This document shows positions 55,514 to 64,000 of a DNA stretch of 64,000 nt, in pieces (the stretch's first letter is position 1; each line of letters starts with the position of its first letter). This DNA comes from Paremcibacter congregatus (GTDB lineage: Bacteria; Pseudomonadota; Alphaproteobacteria; Sphingomonadales; Emcibacteraceae). Under the pieces are notes generated by a model that was not told the origin of the DNA, ran no database searches, and saw only the letters and a list, made by a program, of their open reading frames with translations. The stretch spans positions 2,573,501-2,637,500 of the forward strand of contig NZ_CP041025.1 in NCBI RefSeq assembly GCF_006385135.1. Reading direction: 5' to 3'. Position numbers and translations under genes: made by a program.

Positions 55514-56504
55514 TCCCTCTTCCGGAGAAGCCATAGAAAATTGTCACCAAAGCCGCCGCCACGGTCATCCCCACCCCGGCTTCGATCAACAAAATCCCGA
55601 GATGTTGCCCCGCCACCGGCGTTGCTCCCAACACCGCGTAATCAAGAAAATTCGCCCCCAGGAACAAAGTTGCAAAACCGACGCCGGCATAAAGCAGAAG
55701 ACCGGCAGACATTAGAATCTTCATCACACGGGCCGACAATACTGCCTTTGCCATTTCGTCCCCCTGCATGATGGCATACAGCATAACCGCTGACGCAAAT
55801 ATCGCCCCGGCCTGGAAACCGCCGCCCGGGCCGAAGTCCCCGTGAAACTGCACATACAAAGCGAACAGCATAATAAACGGGATCAAAAGCTTGGAAACAA
55901 CTCTGGGCACCATATGATGCTTAATGGTGATGGCCTTGCGCGGTTTTTTCCCCGCCGCCGCCGATTTTCTACGACGTCCTCCAAGAAGCAGCGCCACCCC
56001 CGTGGCAGCCGTAAAGACCACAGCCACCTCGCCCAGCGTATCAACGCCCCGATAACTGGCCAGAATAGCCGTTACGAAATTGGGCACTCCAACCTCTTCC
56101 ATGCTTTCATTGAGGTATCTTTCGGAAACATGACCATGAACCGGCGCTTCCGGATCACCAAGCGCAGGCTTGTCCAAGGTCGCATACAGAAGGATCAGAC
56201 CGGTAAATATGATCGCGATCCCGGCCAAGGGCCGATCAGAACTGTTCTCGGATTCCCTGTCGGTGGTCAATGCCAGTGTACTCAACATCAACACGGTGGA
56301 AATCCCGGCCCCCACTGCGGCCTCCGTCAAGGCCACATCCGCCGCATCCAGCAAGAAGAAGGATGCCGCAATCAGCAGGGAGAAAATACCCAACAGCATT
56401 ACAGCGGCAAAAAGATTACGAGTCAGAATGATCCCCGTGGCAACAATGACAAGCAGCACCAGTATAGTGACACCAATAATATCAAGAAAAAGCAGGTTTT
56501 CCAT
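55506..56504 (-). CDS. mrpB: fused MbhD/MbhE-MrpB subunit
   Basis: 332 aa, about nine helices. Residues 1-80: MbhD-like region (LLDAADVALTEAAVGAGIST), equivalent to the C-terminal part of MrpA. Residues 90-175: MbhE-like region (VPNFVTAILASYRGVDTLGEVAVVF). Residues 190-332: MnhB/MrpB domain (HGDFGPGGGFQAGAIFAS). The fusion supplies the part of MrpA that lies beyond its antiporter core. Start overlaps the mrpG stop by one base. Confidence 0.92.
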   Translation of the reverse strand: MENLLFLDIIGVTILVLLVIVATGIILTRNLFAAVMLLGIFSLLIAASFFLLDAADVALTEAAVGAGISTVLMLSTLALTTDRESENSSDRPLAGIAIIFTGLILLYATLDKPALGDPEAPVHGHVSERYLNESMEEVGVPNFVTAILASYRGVDTLGEVAVVFTAATGVALLLGGRRRKSAAAGKKPRKAITIKHHMVPRVVSKLLIPFIMLFALYVQFHGDFGPGGGFQAGAIFASAVMLYAIMQGDEMAKAVLSARVMKILMSAGLLLYAGVGFATLFLGANFLDYAVLGATPVAGQHLGILLIEAGVGMTVAAALVTIFYGFSGRGNE

Positions 56505-56830
56505 TACGCCTCCTCCCTCTTCTGTTTTCTTTTTGCCTGCGGCTCCACCCCGGCCAACAAGGCGGCATTGGCCAGCGCATAAGCCGCGGTTGGCCCCGTA
56601 AACAGAAGAAAGAACAACATAATGACAAGCTTTACTGTAACGAGCGTAAGCCCCCCCTGGAACATCAGACCGACCAGGATCAGAATCGCGCCAAGGGATT
56701 CCGTCAGGCTAGAAGCATGCATACGGGTATATAAATCAGGCATTCTCAGGAAGCCGATCCCCCCGGCAAAAACAAAGAATCCTCCGGACAATAAAAATAT
56801 CCAGGACATAATATCGGTCAGCACTGTCAT
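56504..56830 (-). CDS. mrpG: Mrp antiporter MrpG subunit
   Basis: 108 aa, three helices, with the family pattern GGFFVFAGGIGFLRMPDLYTRMHASSLTESLGAIL near the N-terminus. Overlaps mrpF by 4 bases. Confidence 0.93.
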   Translation of the reverse strand: MTVLTDIMSWIFLLSGGFFVFAGGIGFLRMPDLYTRMHASSLTESLGAILILVGLMFQGGLTLVTVKLVIMLFFLLFTGPTAAYALANAALLAGVEPQAKRKQKREEA

Positions 56831-57120
56831 GTATTTTCCTCCTCGGCGCCAGCCTGTTCAGCAGCCTGAAGCACGGTGCGTTTTTGAAAATACTGCAGAA
56901 CCGCAAGTGTGCTGATAAAATTGATCAGAGCGTACAGCAGGGCAAGGTCAAGAAAATCGGTGCGCCCGAACATAAAGGCGACAACGGCAAGCAACAGCAC
57001 TGTCTTGGTACCGAACATATTTACCGCCAGCACCCGGTCATAAATGCTGGGCCCCAAAAGCGCCCGCAGAATCGCAAGTGACATGGTAACGACGATGGCA
57101 GCAACAACCGCAAGATACAT
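56827..57120 (-). CDS. mrpF: Mrp antiporter MrpF subunit
   Basis: 97 aa, three helices. Conserved RALLGPSIYDRVLAVNMFGTK and FLDLALLYALINFISTLAVLQYF. Two bases after mrpE; overlaps mrpG. Confidence 0.93.
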   Translation of the reverse strand: MYLAVVAAIVVTMSLAILRALLGPSIYDRVLAVNMFGTKTVLLLAVVAFMFGRTDFLDLALLYALINFISTLAVLQYFQKRTVLQAAEQAGAEEENT

Positions 57121-57122
57121 GG

Positions 57123-57632
57123 CTACTCCCCCCTTTTCTGATCAGATACGGGTCCGGAAACCCCTTCCATAACCCGAGCCGCCCGGCGGTTCATTTCACC
57201 GGCCGCAACTTCATCGGCCGCTTCTTCGGTCAACGCGTGCACCAGCACATGACCTTCATAGAGGTCAAGCGACAGTGTACCCGGCGTCAAAATAATGGAA
57301 TTGGCGAATAAAACCTGTCCCAGATCACTGGACTGAAGAACAGGCACCTTGATCACTGTCGGGCTGATTTTCATATCCCTCGACAACACGATACGAACCA
57401 CCTGAAGGTTTGATTTGAAAATCTCGACAATAAGCCAGGCCCAGTAAAAAAAGATGGACCCCGCGAGTTGAATCGGCACGCCTTCCTCATCAATGGCTGC
57501 CATCCGGCGGTTGACGATCAGAACGATCACGACGGACAGGACCCCCAACCCCAGAAGCAAGGGTGAGAAATGTCCAGACCAGAGAACCCAGGTTACCCCC
57601 AGCGCCAGGGCCAAACTGACTAGGCGCAACAT
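57123..57632 (-). CDS. mrpE: Mrp antiporter MrpE subunit
   Basis: 169 aa, first gene of the antiporter operon, GGAGGTAAGGGT before the ATG. Membrane helices in the first 60 residues, then the MrpE signature FYWAWLIVEIFKSNLQVVRIVL, KISPTVIKVP, and NSIILTPGTLSLDL. No promoter was identified in the 45-base gap to the upstream gene, so it may be read through from there. Confidence 0.92.
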   Translation of the reverse strand: MLRLVSLALALGVTWVLWSGHFSPLLLGLGVLSVVIVLIVNRRMAAIDEEGVPIQLAGSIFFYWAWLIVEIFKSNLQVVRIVLSRDMKISPTVIKVPVLQSSDLGQVLFANSIILTPGTLSLDLYEGHVLVHALTEEAADEVAAGEMNRRAARVMEGVSGPVSDQKRGE

Positions 57633-57677
57633 ACCCTTACCTCCATTTTACGGCACTTCACAAACATTCCCGCGCGA

Positions 57678-58145
57678 TTATTCTTCATTGCACGGAAAAT
57701 TTTCAAGCAACGCATTAAAAAGGATTTTGTTATCGGGCAACGGCGTATCGCCTTCGTGTTCATCAAGGTAGCGCACCACTTTGCGTACAACCACATCCGG
57801 GGAAATATCATTGGCGATGCAGAACCCCCGATGCAAGGCAGGATCAATATATTTCAATCTGCTGCCGACCCGGGTGCGGATGGCGCGATCGGAGAAGCTC
57901 TCGCCGGTTGGGGAACGCTTTTTATCGATCTTGCTGTCCACCTCCCGGCGCAAAGCGTGAATGCCGGACAGATAGCCTTGAATGAAGGATTCACACAATA
58001 CACCCGCCCGCCCCTCCGGGGCTTTCAGATAACTCGCACATTGAGATCTCAAATCAAGTTCATCCAGCCAGTCCATTCCCTGGGAGGGGCTCGAAAACAA
58101 GGCTGTACACCCAAATACAATAGCGACTACGCCGGATCTTTTCAT
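57678..58145 (-). CDS. exported Rap1a/Tai-like small protein
   Basis: 155 aa from the ATG at 58145 (GGGAGAGAAG upstream). Signal peptide (VVAIVFGCTALFSSPSQG). The mature domain has four Cys in Rap1a/Tai-family positions: RSQCASYL, VLCESFIQGYLSGI, GFCIANDISPDVVVRKVVRYL and LLENFPCNEE. Known members include periplasmic immunity proteins against type VI amidase effectors, but many are not linked to type VI systems, and no effector is in the window. Role open. Confidence 0.78.
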   Translation of the reverse strand: MKRSGVVAIVFGCTALFSSPSQGMDWLDELDLRSQCASYLKAPEGRAGVLCESFIQGYLSGIHALRREVDSKIDKKRSPTGESFSDRAIRTRVGSRLKYIDPALHRGFCIANDISPDVVVRKVVRYLDEHEGDTPLPDNKILFNALLENFPCNEE

Positions 58146-58243
58146 ACTTCTCTCCCGCACCAAAGGTGCTGTGCAAAATAAATTTTCAGATCGCTAAAGC
58201 GACCCTTTCAATTCATTTACGCCTGAGAAGTATTTCTAATCCC

Positions 58244-59032
58244 TCAAAACTTTAATAAATCTTTTTTTTGTAGTTTTTCGAGAAATTGGGAGTGGGTCAA
58301 ATCCATATAATCTGCGATGTTACGCACCTTTTCATCGGACATGGGAGAAACGATGGCATATCTTGAAAAAGCGTGTTGCCAGTAGGCCACGGATACATTC
58401 GGGCGATGCAAAATGCGCAATGGCAACTCTTCCTCCTTGTTATCATGCAGCAGAAAATAGGACAGACTTTCGTTGTGGGCGCCGCGATAAGTGACCTGCA
58501 AAACCAGCCCCTCATAACTGGGCACCAGACGCGCGCCAGAAGGGGCCAGACCAAATTCGGTCAGATCCGGAAGTTCTGCCGGCTCGCCTATACGGGAAAA
58601 CAAGCTCTGAACGGCTTCAGTTGAAAGCGGGCGGGTCTCGCGAGGCTCCATTGATGTCAGATTATGGGCAACCGCTATTTCATCCGTAAACCAGGGACCA
58701 TTATATATTTCCTGATAAACATCATGTCCGACCCAGCCCGACGCCGTCATGACCATGGCCAGAACGGCGGCGTAATGCCACTGGGTGAACCGTTTTCGTT
58801 TCAGTTTCCGGGCAAGCTGATCTTCCAGCCTCTTGACCGTTGCCGAAGGCTGTAATCCGGTTTCCATATCCACGAATTTGCGGATATTTCTCTTGTCTAC
58901 CAGATATTTCTGCACTTCTGATGCAACCACCTTGTTTTCCAGAAGATATTCTTCTACCCGGTTCATGGCCTCTTCATCAAGAAGACCATCTACATAGCTA
59001 TGCAATTCCACTTCCAATGGACGATCCGTCAT
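58244..59032 (-). CDS. membrane anti-sigma factor
   Basis: 262 aa; GAGGTGAGAT precedes the ATG, 3 bases after the sigma gene. Cytoplasmic residues 1-85 with the anti-sigma pattern LHSYVDGLLDEEAMNRVEEYL but no zinc Cys/His set. One helix (about 86-105, YAAVLAMVMTASGWVGH) and a periplasmic domain (YFLLHDNKEEELPLR, YWQHAFSRYAIVSPM) of the kind found in this RskA-like group. It should hold the ECF sigma factor at the membrane. Confidence 0.88.
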   Translation of the reverse strand: MTDRPLEVELHSYVDGLLDEEAMNRVEEYLLENKVVASEVQKYLVDKRNIRKFVDMETGLQPSATVKRLEDQLARKLKRKRFTQWHYAAVLAMVMTASGWVGHDVYQEIYNGPWFTDEIAVAHNLTSMEPRETRPLSTEAVQSLFSRIGEPAELPDLTEFGLAPSGARLVPSYEGLVLQVTYRGAHNESLSYFLLHDNKEEELPLRILHRPNVSVAYWQHAFSRYAIVSPMSDEKVRNIADYMDLTHSQFLEKLQKKDLLKF

Positions 59033-59035
59033 ATC

Positions 59036-59542
59036 TCACCTCACAACCTTAAATCGGCTCTCCTCTTTTCCACTCATCATTTTCCGCAGGGCATCCCGCC
59101 CACGGGCCAAGCGTGACATTAACGTCCCCACAGGCACGTCCAGAATGCCTGCGGCTTCCTCATAGGACATGTCTTCCAGGGCAATCAAACTCAGGGCCGC
59201 CTGCTGATCAGGGGTCAGCCGCGCCATCATCCTTACAGTATGTCTGGCTTCGACATTTTGTTCCTGCTGTGTCTGAACCTCCCCGTCCTGTTCCGAGAGG
59301 CCATCAAGAAAGGCGGCAGCTCTGGTTCGGCGGGCGAGTTTTCTTTTGCTGGAAATAAAAGTATTATGCAGAATAGCAAACAGCCAGACCCTGAGATTTT
59401 TCTCGGGTTTGTAGGTATGGGCTGCCGATATCGCCTTTACGAGCGTTTCCTGCACCAAATCATCAGCATCATGATGATTTCGACACAAAACATAGGCATA
59501 TCTTTGCAAGCCTTCTATATGATTTGACAGTTCATTAAGCAT
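59036..59542 (-). CDS. ECF sigma factor
   Basis: 168 aa; GGAGAAG before the ATG. Region 2: CRNHHDADDLVQETLVKAISA and VWLFAILHNTFIS; region 4: LTPDQQAALSLIALEDMSYEEAAGILDVPVGTLMSRLARGR. Paired with the anti-sigma gene that follows it. Different from the FecI-like factor at the left end: no FecR partner and no receptor directly adjoining in the same unit. Target genes unknown. Confidence 0.92.
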   Translation of the reverse strand: MLNELSNHIEGLQRYAYVLCRNHHDADDLVQETLVKAISAAHTYKPEKNLRVWLFAILHNTFISSKRKLARRTRAAAFLDGLSEQDGEVQTQQEQNVEARHTVRMMARLTPDQQAALSLIALEDMSYEEAAGILDVPVGTLMSRLARGRDALRKMMSGKEESRFKVVR

Positions 59543-59646
59543 TACTTCTCCACCAGCTTATAGAGAGTATACGCCCAGACACCAATAATAGTCCAAAAAG
59601 ATTTGAAACCTATGCCTGCTTTCTCCAAAATGCGCCATTTTGAGAC

Positions 59647-59683
59647 AAAAAAAGGCCAGGGCTTATGACATAAACCCTGGCCT
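59647..59683 (-). terminator. rho-independent terminator of the TonB receptor
   Basis: On the minus strand AGGCCAGGG pairs with CCCTGGCCT, with three further pairs above a mismatch, followed by seven T (59653-59647). Located 20-56 bases after the receptor stop. Confidence 0.92.
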
Positions 59684-59702
59684 GAGAATATTTTATATTA
59701 AT

Positions 59703-62501
59703 TTAGAAAACCTGTTTAGCGCTGACATACAAGACGCGGCCGCGCACGTCATGTGTAGTAGAATCGTAACCAGGACGATTGCCTTCACCAAGGGTCGGAG
59801 GATCCAAATCAAAAACGTTGTTCGCCCCGATACTGAGTTCGGTAGCGCTGCCGTTCTCATACTCATACAGGAAGCTATAACGCAAATCGACAGCCGTATA
59901 TGACCCGACCCGATCTTCCAGGTCGCCACTGGTCTGGTCGTTGTTATAGCTGCTGATATGACGGACGGAGACGTTGGCGCTATGATTGTCCAGAACCCAG
60001 CCAAGACGGAAATTGGACCGCCATTTTGGCATGGCTTTAAAGGCGTTGCGGTTGTTGAAATTTCCCGCCCCCCGAATGATTTCGGCGCCGTCAACGGTTT
60101 CAACATCGAACTTGTTCACATAACTGGTCGCGACACCAAAAGTCAGGTGGCCGGTATTGCCAGTATCAATGCCGTAGTTCAGGTTGAAATCAAGACCATT
60201 GGTTTTAACCGAGCCGGTATTGATGAAACTCAGTTGAACCTGCCGAACGTTACCTTCTGCCGTACGGGTCACTCGGGAATCGAAGTTTGGCGTGCCGCCA
60301 TCCGATACCCCGGCGCATTCGTCACTGACCAACGTCTGCGCATTGGCATCCTGAGCGATCAAGTCGGAATAATTGAAGTTCCAGACATCAACGGAAATAC
60401 TCATGCCGTCAAGCGGTTCAACGACAACCCCAACATTGACACTGTTGGCCGATGTTGGTTTCAGGCTGTCACTGCCGGACGTCCGGATCGCCACATTGTT
60501 GGTAACTCCGGTATCGGTACAGACCAGACTACCGCCAATGAGAGATACGGGATCATCAAGAAAGGCGACGCCATTGGCTTCACCGGTTTGTAAAGTGCTC
60601 GGCGCCTGGAAGGCCGTACCGAAAGAGGCACGGAAGGCAATCGCATCGGTTGCCTGCCAACGGGCGGCAATTTTAGGGTCCGTGGTGGCGCCTACAGTTC
60701 CGCCATAACTTTCGTGGCGGACTGCCGCCTGAATTTCCAATGTATCCGTCACAGGAACGATGGTTTCGGCAAAAGCCGCATAAACATTGGTGGTTCCCGC
60801 CTGAGCCGAATCTCCGTCGCGGCTGTTGGCTAGGCCTTTGGCGACCAAACTGTCGGGTTCATATTTATATTCTTCATGGCGATATTGTCCGCCGAGCGCC
60901 ACACCGACAGGACCAGCCTCCATTTCGGCTATCGTGCCACTGATAACGGCTTCCGCCACCTGCTGTTCTGTCCGAGTGAAACTCCGAGATTTATGAGTGA
61001 AGTCCTCATAATCTTCAATTGTATTACCCGCAACGGAAACCCCGTCTTTCGGCGAAATCAGTGTCGGGTTGGCTTTAGATGTTCCGAACGGATTGAAGCG
61101 ACCTTCGAGAATAGCCGTGTTGAGCGCCAGAGCGTTGGAGCCGATATCACTGAGGAAATTACGGGTCGACAGAGCATAGACATAAGATGTGCTTAGGTTC
61201 CAGTCATCATTGATATCCCAGTCCACGCCCAATGCGCCTCGGTAATAGTCGAGGGTATAATGGTTTTGGTTGGGCAACCCGCTCGGGGAATCGCCATTGG
61301 TGTCATCCCCGAACGGGCGACATTGGCAAGCCAGGTCAACTGCAACGTCAGTATCCGGGTCCCAATTTGCCGGGTCAACATAGATCAGGCCGGTGCCCGC
61401 GTCATTTGCCTTGAAAAAATTGAACGGGTGATCGGCGGGAATATAGATATTCAAATTTGAGACCAAGCCATTGCGGAACAAGGGAGACGAACTGACCCGC
61501 GCCACCTCATTGTGAGAAAAACTCACTTCCGAGAAAAATGTCACGTCTTCTGTAATATCATATTCAAATTCGGAGAAGGCCTGATAACGGGTTTCATCCG
61601 GAATAATAGAAACCTGATCTGCGAAACTATGACGACAGGTGCTGCCTTTGAGAATACCGCCTGCGGCTTCACAATCTGGGTCGGTTAAGGCGGTCCCGCT
61701 GGCATTAATGACACCATTAATATCGGTGATGGCTCGCTTATAGGTCCCGGGGGAACCTGTGGAGGAAATCAGTTTTGACTGGGTCAGGTCACCATTGCCG
61801 TGTATGCGTTCCACCAGCCAGTCAAAATCCGTTCTGAAGTTCTGGGTCTGATTATAGACAGTGGCGTACAGGTTTAGGCTCGCCCGGTCGGTTTTCAGGC
61901 CGGAGGCCAGATTAATCTCGAAGGAGGAATTGCTGGCGTCCTGATAACGGCCGGAAAGTTCCAGACCTTCGAAGCCCTTGCGGGTAATGATGTTAGCCAC
62001 ACCGGCAACCGCCTGTGAACCATAGGTCGCGGAGGCGCCATCGGTCTGGAAGTCGATCCGTTCGATCATCGCCAGAGGCAATTGGTTGACATCAAAAAAC
62101 TGATTACCGAAAGCATCCGCCACGGTGGCAATGCCGCCACGACGGCCGTTGATCAAGGTCAGCGTCGATCCGGTACCAAGACCGCGAATGTTAAACTGTG
62201 AAGTCCCGGTAAGGGATCCCGTTTCATTGGTAAAGCGCGACCCTGAGTTAATGGTCAGATTGTTGGCCACATCGATCATATTCTGCGCGCCCATGGCGCT
62301 TAATTTTTCTTTGTCGAAAACCTGGATCGGCGATTTCCCGTCATAGCCGGATCGTTTGATATAGGATCCGGTTACCACCACCTCATCGATGGTCATCGGC
62401 GCGGTATTGTCCTGTGCTACGGCGTTCAGCCCCGCGGTGGGCAAGGCCAAAAACAGTATGGACATGGCGGTCGTTTTGTGTAAATTCAGCTTTAATGACA
62501 T
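59703..62501 (-). CDS. TonB-dependent outer-membrane receptor
   Basis: 932 aa; GGGAGACG before the ATG. Signal peptide (AMSILFLALPTAGLNAVAQ), then DEVVVTGSYIKR, plug domain with FNIRGLGTGSTLTLINGRR and TDGASATYGSQAVAGVANII, and a large barrel ending in YVSAKQVF. It belongs to the same SxIKR-type group as the receptor in the metal locus. It follows a CocE-type hydrolase gene on the same strand (175-base gap), suggesting uptake of an ester or peptide-like compound that is then cleaved. Substrate unknown. Confidence 0.93.
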   Translation of the reverse strand: MSLKLNLHKTTAMSILFLALPTAGLNAVAQDNTAPMTIDEVVVTGSYIKRSGYDGKSPIQVFDKEKLSAMGAQNMIDVANNLTINSGSRFTNETGSLTGTSQFNIRGLGTGSTLTLINGRRGGIATVADAFGNQFFDVNQLPLAMIERIDFQTDGASATYGSQAVAGVANIITRKGFEGLELSGRYQDASNSSFEINLASGLKTDRASLNLYATVYNQTQNFRTDFDWLVERIHGNGDLTQSKLISSTGSPGTYKRAITDINGVINASGTALTDPDCEAAGGILKGSTCRHSFADQVSIIPDETRYQAFSEFEYDITEDVTFFSEVSFSHNEVARVSSSPLFRNGLVSNLNIYIPADHPFNFFKANDAGTGLIYVDPANWDPDTDVAVDLACQCRPFGDDTNGDSPSGLPNQNHYTLDYYRGALGVDWDINDDWNLSTSYVYALSTRNFLSDIGSNALALNTAILEGRFNPFGTSKANPTLISPKDGVSVAGNTIEDYEDFTHKSRSFTRTEQQVAEAVISGTIAEMEAGPVGVALGGQYRHEEYKYEPDSLVAKGLANSRDGDSAQAGTTNVYAAFAETIVPVTDTLEIQAAVRHESYGGTVGATTDPKIAARWQATDAIAFRASFGTAFQAPSTLQTGEANGVAFLDDPVSLIGGSLVCTDTGVTNNVAIRTSGSDSLKPTSANSVNVGVVVEPLDGMSISVDVWNFNYSDLIAQDANAQTLVSDECAGVSDGGTPNFDSRVTRTAEGNVRQVQLSFINTGSVKTNGLDFNLNYGIDTGNTGHLTFGVATSYVNKFDVETVDGAEIIRGAGNFNNRNAFKAMPKWRSNFRLGWVLDNHSANVSVRHISSYNNDQTSGDLEDRVGSYTAVDLRYSFLYEYENGSATELSIGANNVFDLDPPTLGEGNRPGYDSTTHDVRGRVLYVSAKQVF

Positions 62502-62676
62502 TTAACGTCTCCCTTTTCATTGTATTGCTCAAATTCTGAAAATTCCTCAGAACCTAATTTATTAGGTGAATGGTATGTAGAATGGAATGTCTTGTCGAAT
62601 ACATAAATATTAGAAAACCATAACCATAAGTTATACCTATGTTCGTCTTCGACATTCCCGTATTCAAATACCTGTT

Positions 62677-64000
62677 TCATTTACGGCTCATCTGTGAAAG
62701 ACAGATGTGTGAAGGGTGTTCCGGGCCGAAATGAACCCGGTTCCTCGCGGTTGTATATATGGAATTATGGCTTTCTCCTGTGTTAGCGTTAAGGTCGTAA
62801 TGGGGGAAATTACTACTCGATATATCAAGCCGGACACGATGACCTTTTTTGAACAGGTTACTGGTCGCGAAGGCTTCGATGGTGATCTCGTAAATTTCAT
62901 CGGCGATGCACAGTACTTCCCGGTCCCAGCCCGCGCGATACCGCAGGCGGAAGATGCCATCAGTAATATTCAGCGCATAGCCTTCCGGGTAATCCGCCGA
63001 GACGGGGTACTGGTCGATAAGCTTGATGGTGAAATCCGTGTCTTTGCAATTACTTGATACCCAGAGGGTCGCAGTTACGGGGCCTGTAATCTCCAGGTCC
63101 TCCTCCAGAGGCATCGTCTCGAAGGACAGGATGTCTGTTCTGTCCGCCGCCGCGCCCTGGTCGTACCCCCCACCTTCCATGACCGGCGCGCCGGAGGTAA
63201 TTGCCCCCCCCTTCGTTGGAACAGGATTATGGGGGTCATAGTCAAAACCATGACAAGCCGCCGCATCGCGATAAGACGTCGGGGCCAGGGACATATCCGG
63301 CGAAAGGTAGAGAGAAAGCGGGATGGCAGACTTTGGCGGCCACTGATCCGTTGTTTTCCATACTCCCCCGTGATCCAGACGTCCTTCTTTGATCGGTTTT
63401 CCTGTACCACCGCCCATGCGGAAATAGGTAACTTCCGCTGGAAAAGGGTCTGACATCTGGTCCTTGAGAGCAGCATCAAACCAGTCCCGACGCAGGGTGG
63501 CGTAGCTCGCACTGATATTGCCATCCAGAATCGATCCCGACCCGAAATCCACATCCCCCGCATAGGTCACCGACCTGTCACCATGCGTCCAGGGTCCCAT
63601 CACAAGCCTGACCGGGGCCTGATGACGTTCTCGCAAGGCCTGATAATTGGTCAGACAGGTGGCGACATAGGGGTCGTACCAACTGCCGATAATCGCCACG
63701 GGCACATCCGGGAATTGATCATAATGATCAAGCGCGGACAGGCCAGGCCGCCGCCATGTCTCGTCATACAGACCGCGCTCCCACATATCAAAAAGGTAAT
63801 TTTCATACTCCGGCGCAAGAGAGAGAGGAGAGTCGCCCCGCGACCAGGGCATTCGACTGAACCAGGCGGAGATATTTATTTTTTCCAGAGCGGCTTTGAG
63901 ATCCGGGTCATTTTGAACCGCCCGACTGCGTAAAGCGTGACGGTAGGCCCATGTCGCCTGTTTTAGTTCAAAAGCGCCACCCTGCCGGATGCCACTGTGA
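62677..64000 (-). CDS. CocE/NonD-family alpha/beta hydrolase, 5' end beyond right edge
   Basis: About 441 codons visible; the frame stays open to the window edge (HSGIRQGGAFELKQATWAYRH), so the ATG at 63852 is internal. The part seen includes VAIIGSWYDPY with the likely catalytic Asp and VMGPWTHGDRS with the His. A C-terminal jelly-roll domain follows (ITGPVTATLWVSSN, DTDFTIKLIDQYP, GHRVRLDISSSNFP), as in cocaine esterase and X-Pro dipeptidyl-peptidases. The nucleophile Ser is outside the window. Probable substrate: an ester or acyl-amino compound imported by the adjoining receptor. Confidence 0.9.
   Translation of the reverse strand, partial: HSGIRQGGAFELKQATWAYRHALRSRAVQNDPDLKAALEKINISAWFSRMPWSRGDSPLSLAPEYENYLFDMWERGLYDETWRRPGLSALDHYDQFPDVPVAIIGSWYDPYVATCLTNYQALRERHQAPVRLVMGPWTHGDRSVTYAGDVDFGSGSILDGNISASYATLRRDWFDAALKDQMSDPFPAEVTYFRMGGGTGKPIKEGRLDHGGVWKTTDQWPPKSAIPLSLYLSPDMSLAPTSYRDAAACHGFDYDPHNPVPTKGGAITSGAPVMEGGGYDQGAAADRTDILSFETMPLEEDLEITGPVTATLWVSSNCKDTDFTIKLIDQYPVSADYPEGYALNITDGIFRLRYRAGWDREVLCIADEIYEITIEAFATSNLFKKGHRVRLDISSSNFPHYDLNANTGESHNSIYTTARNRVHFGPEHPSHICLSQMSRK

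Overview
The window looks like chromosome of a Gram-negative alphaproteobacterium, probably marine. The grounds are three complete TonB-dependent receptors, a FecI/FecR pair, a classical autotransporter, an Mrp-type antiporter operon of the fused alphaproteobacterial form, hybrid kinases with DivK-like receivers, and a CtrA-type TTAA-N7-TTAAC box. The genus is not determined. No rRNA, tRNA, CRISPR array, integrase or intact insertion sequence was seen.

Layout: 1-1270 is a FecI-like sigma factor with a FecR anti-sigma factor that runs off the left edge. 1491-2195 is a small exported helical-repeat protein. 2310-17069 is one giant Gly-rich autotransporter (about 4,900 aa, about 60 repeat units) with a CtrA-like box next to its likely promoter. 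17798-26658 is a probable copper (metal) locus: a secreted Met/Cys-rich protein, a TonB receptor, a PepSY membrane protein fused to an NqrF-like NADH reductase, a MerR regulator with a textbook 20-bp-spacer promoter/operator, and a Cu+ P1B-ATPase. 27256-34232 is a four-gene phosphorelay (hybrid kinase, single receiver, second hybrid kinase, REC-EAL c-di-GMP phosphodiesterase).

34325-42505 is a catabolic-looking region: cytochrome b, PQQ quinohemoprotein dehydrogenase, TetR, alpha/beta hydrolase, TonB receptor and a divergent TetR with clear palindromic operators. 42539-49477 is the most interesting part: a candidate functional-amyloid (Fap-like) secretion locus. It encodes a sigma54 activator, a coiled-coil plus beta-barrel outer-membrane protein (FapF-like), an Asp-rich repeat protein behind a near-consensus -24/-12 promoter, a small secreted protein, a C39-type peptidase (FapD-like), and an exported protein carrying a double-glycine leader-like motif next to that peptidase.

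50221-57632 is an eight-gene Mrp/Mbh-type Na+/H+ antiporter operon with three MrpD-like subunits and overlapping genes. 57678-59542 holds a Rap1a/Tai-like small exported protein and an ECF sigma/anti-sigma pair. 59703-64000 holds a third TonB receptor with a strong terminator and a CocE-type hydrolase cut by the right edge.

Taken together, the window is dominated by cell-envelope functions: outer-membrane import, surface display, and c-di-GMP and sigma-factor signalling. The c-di-GMP phosphodiesterase cascade and the amyloid-like locus could be parts of one attachment/biofilm programme, but that link is inference only.
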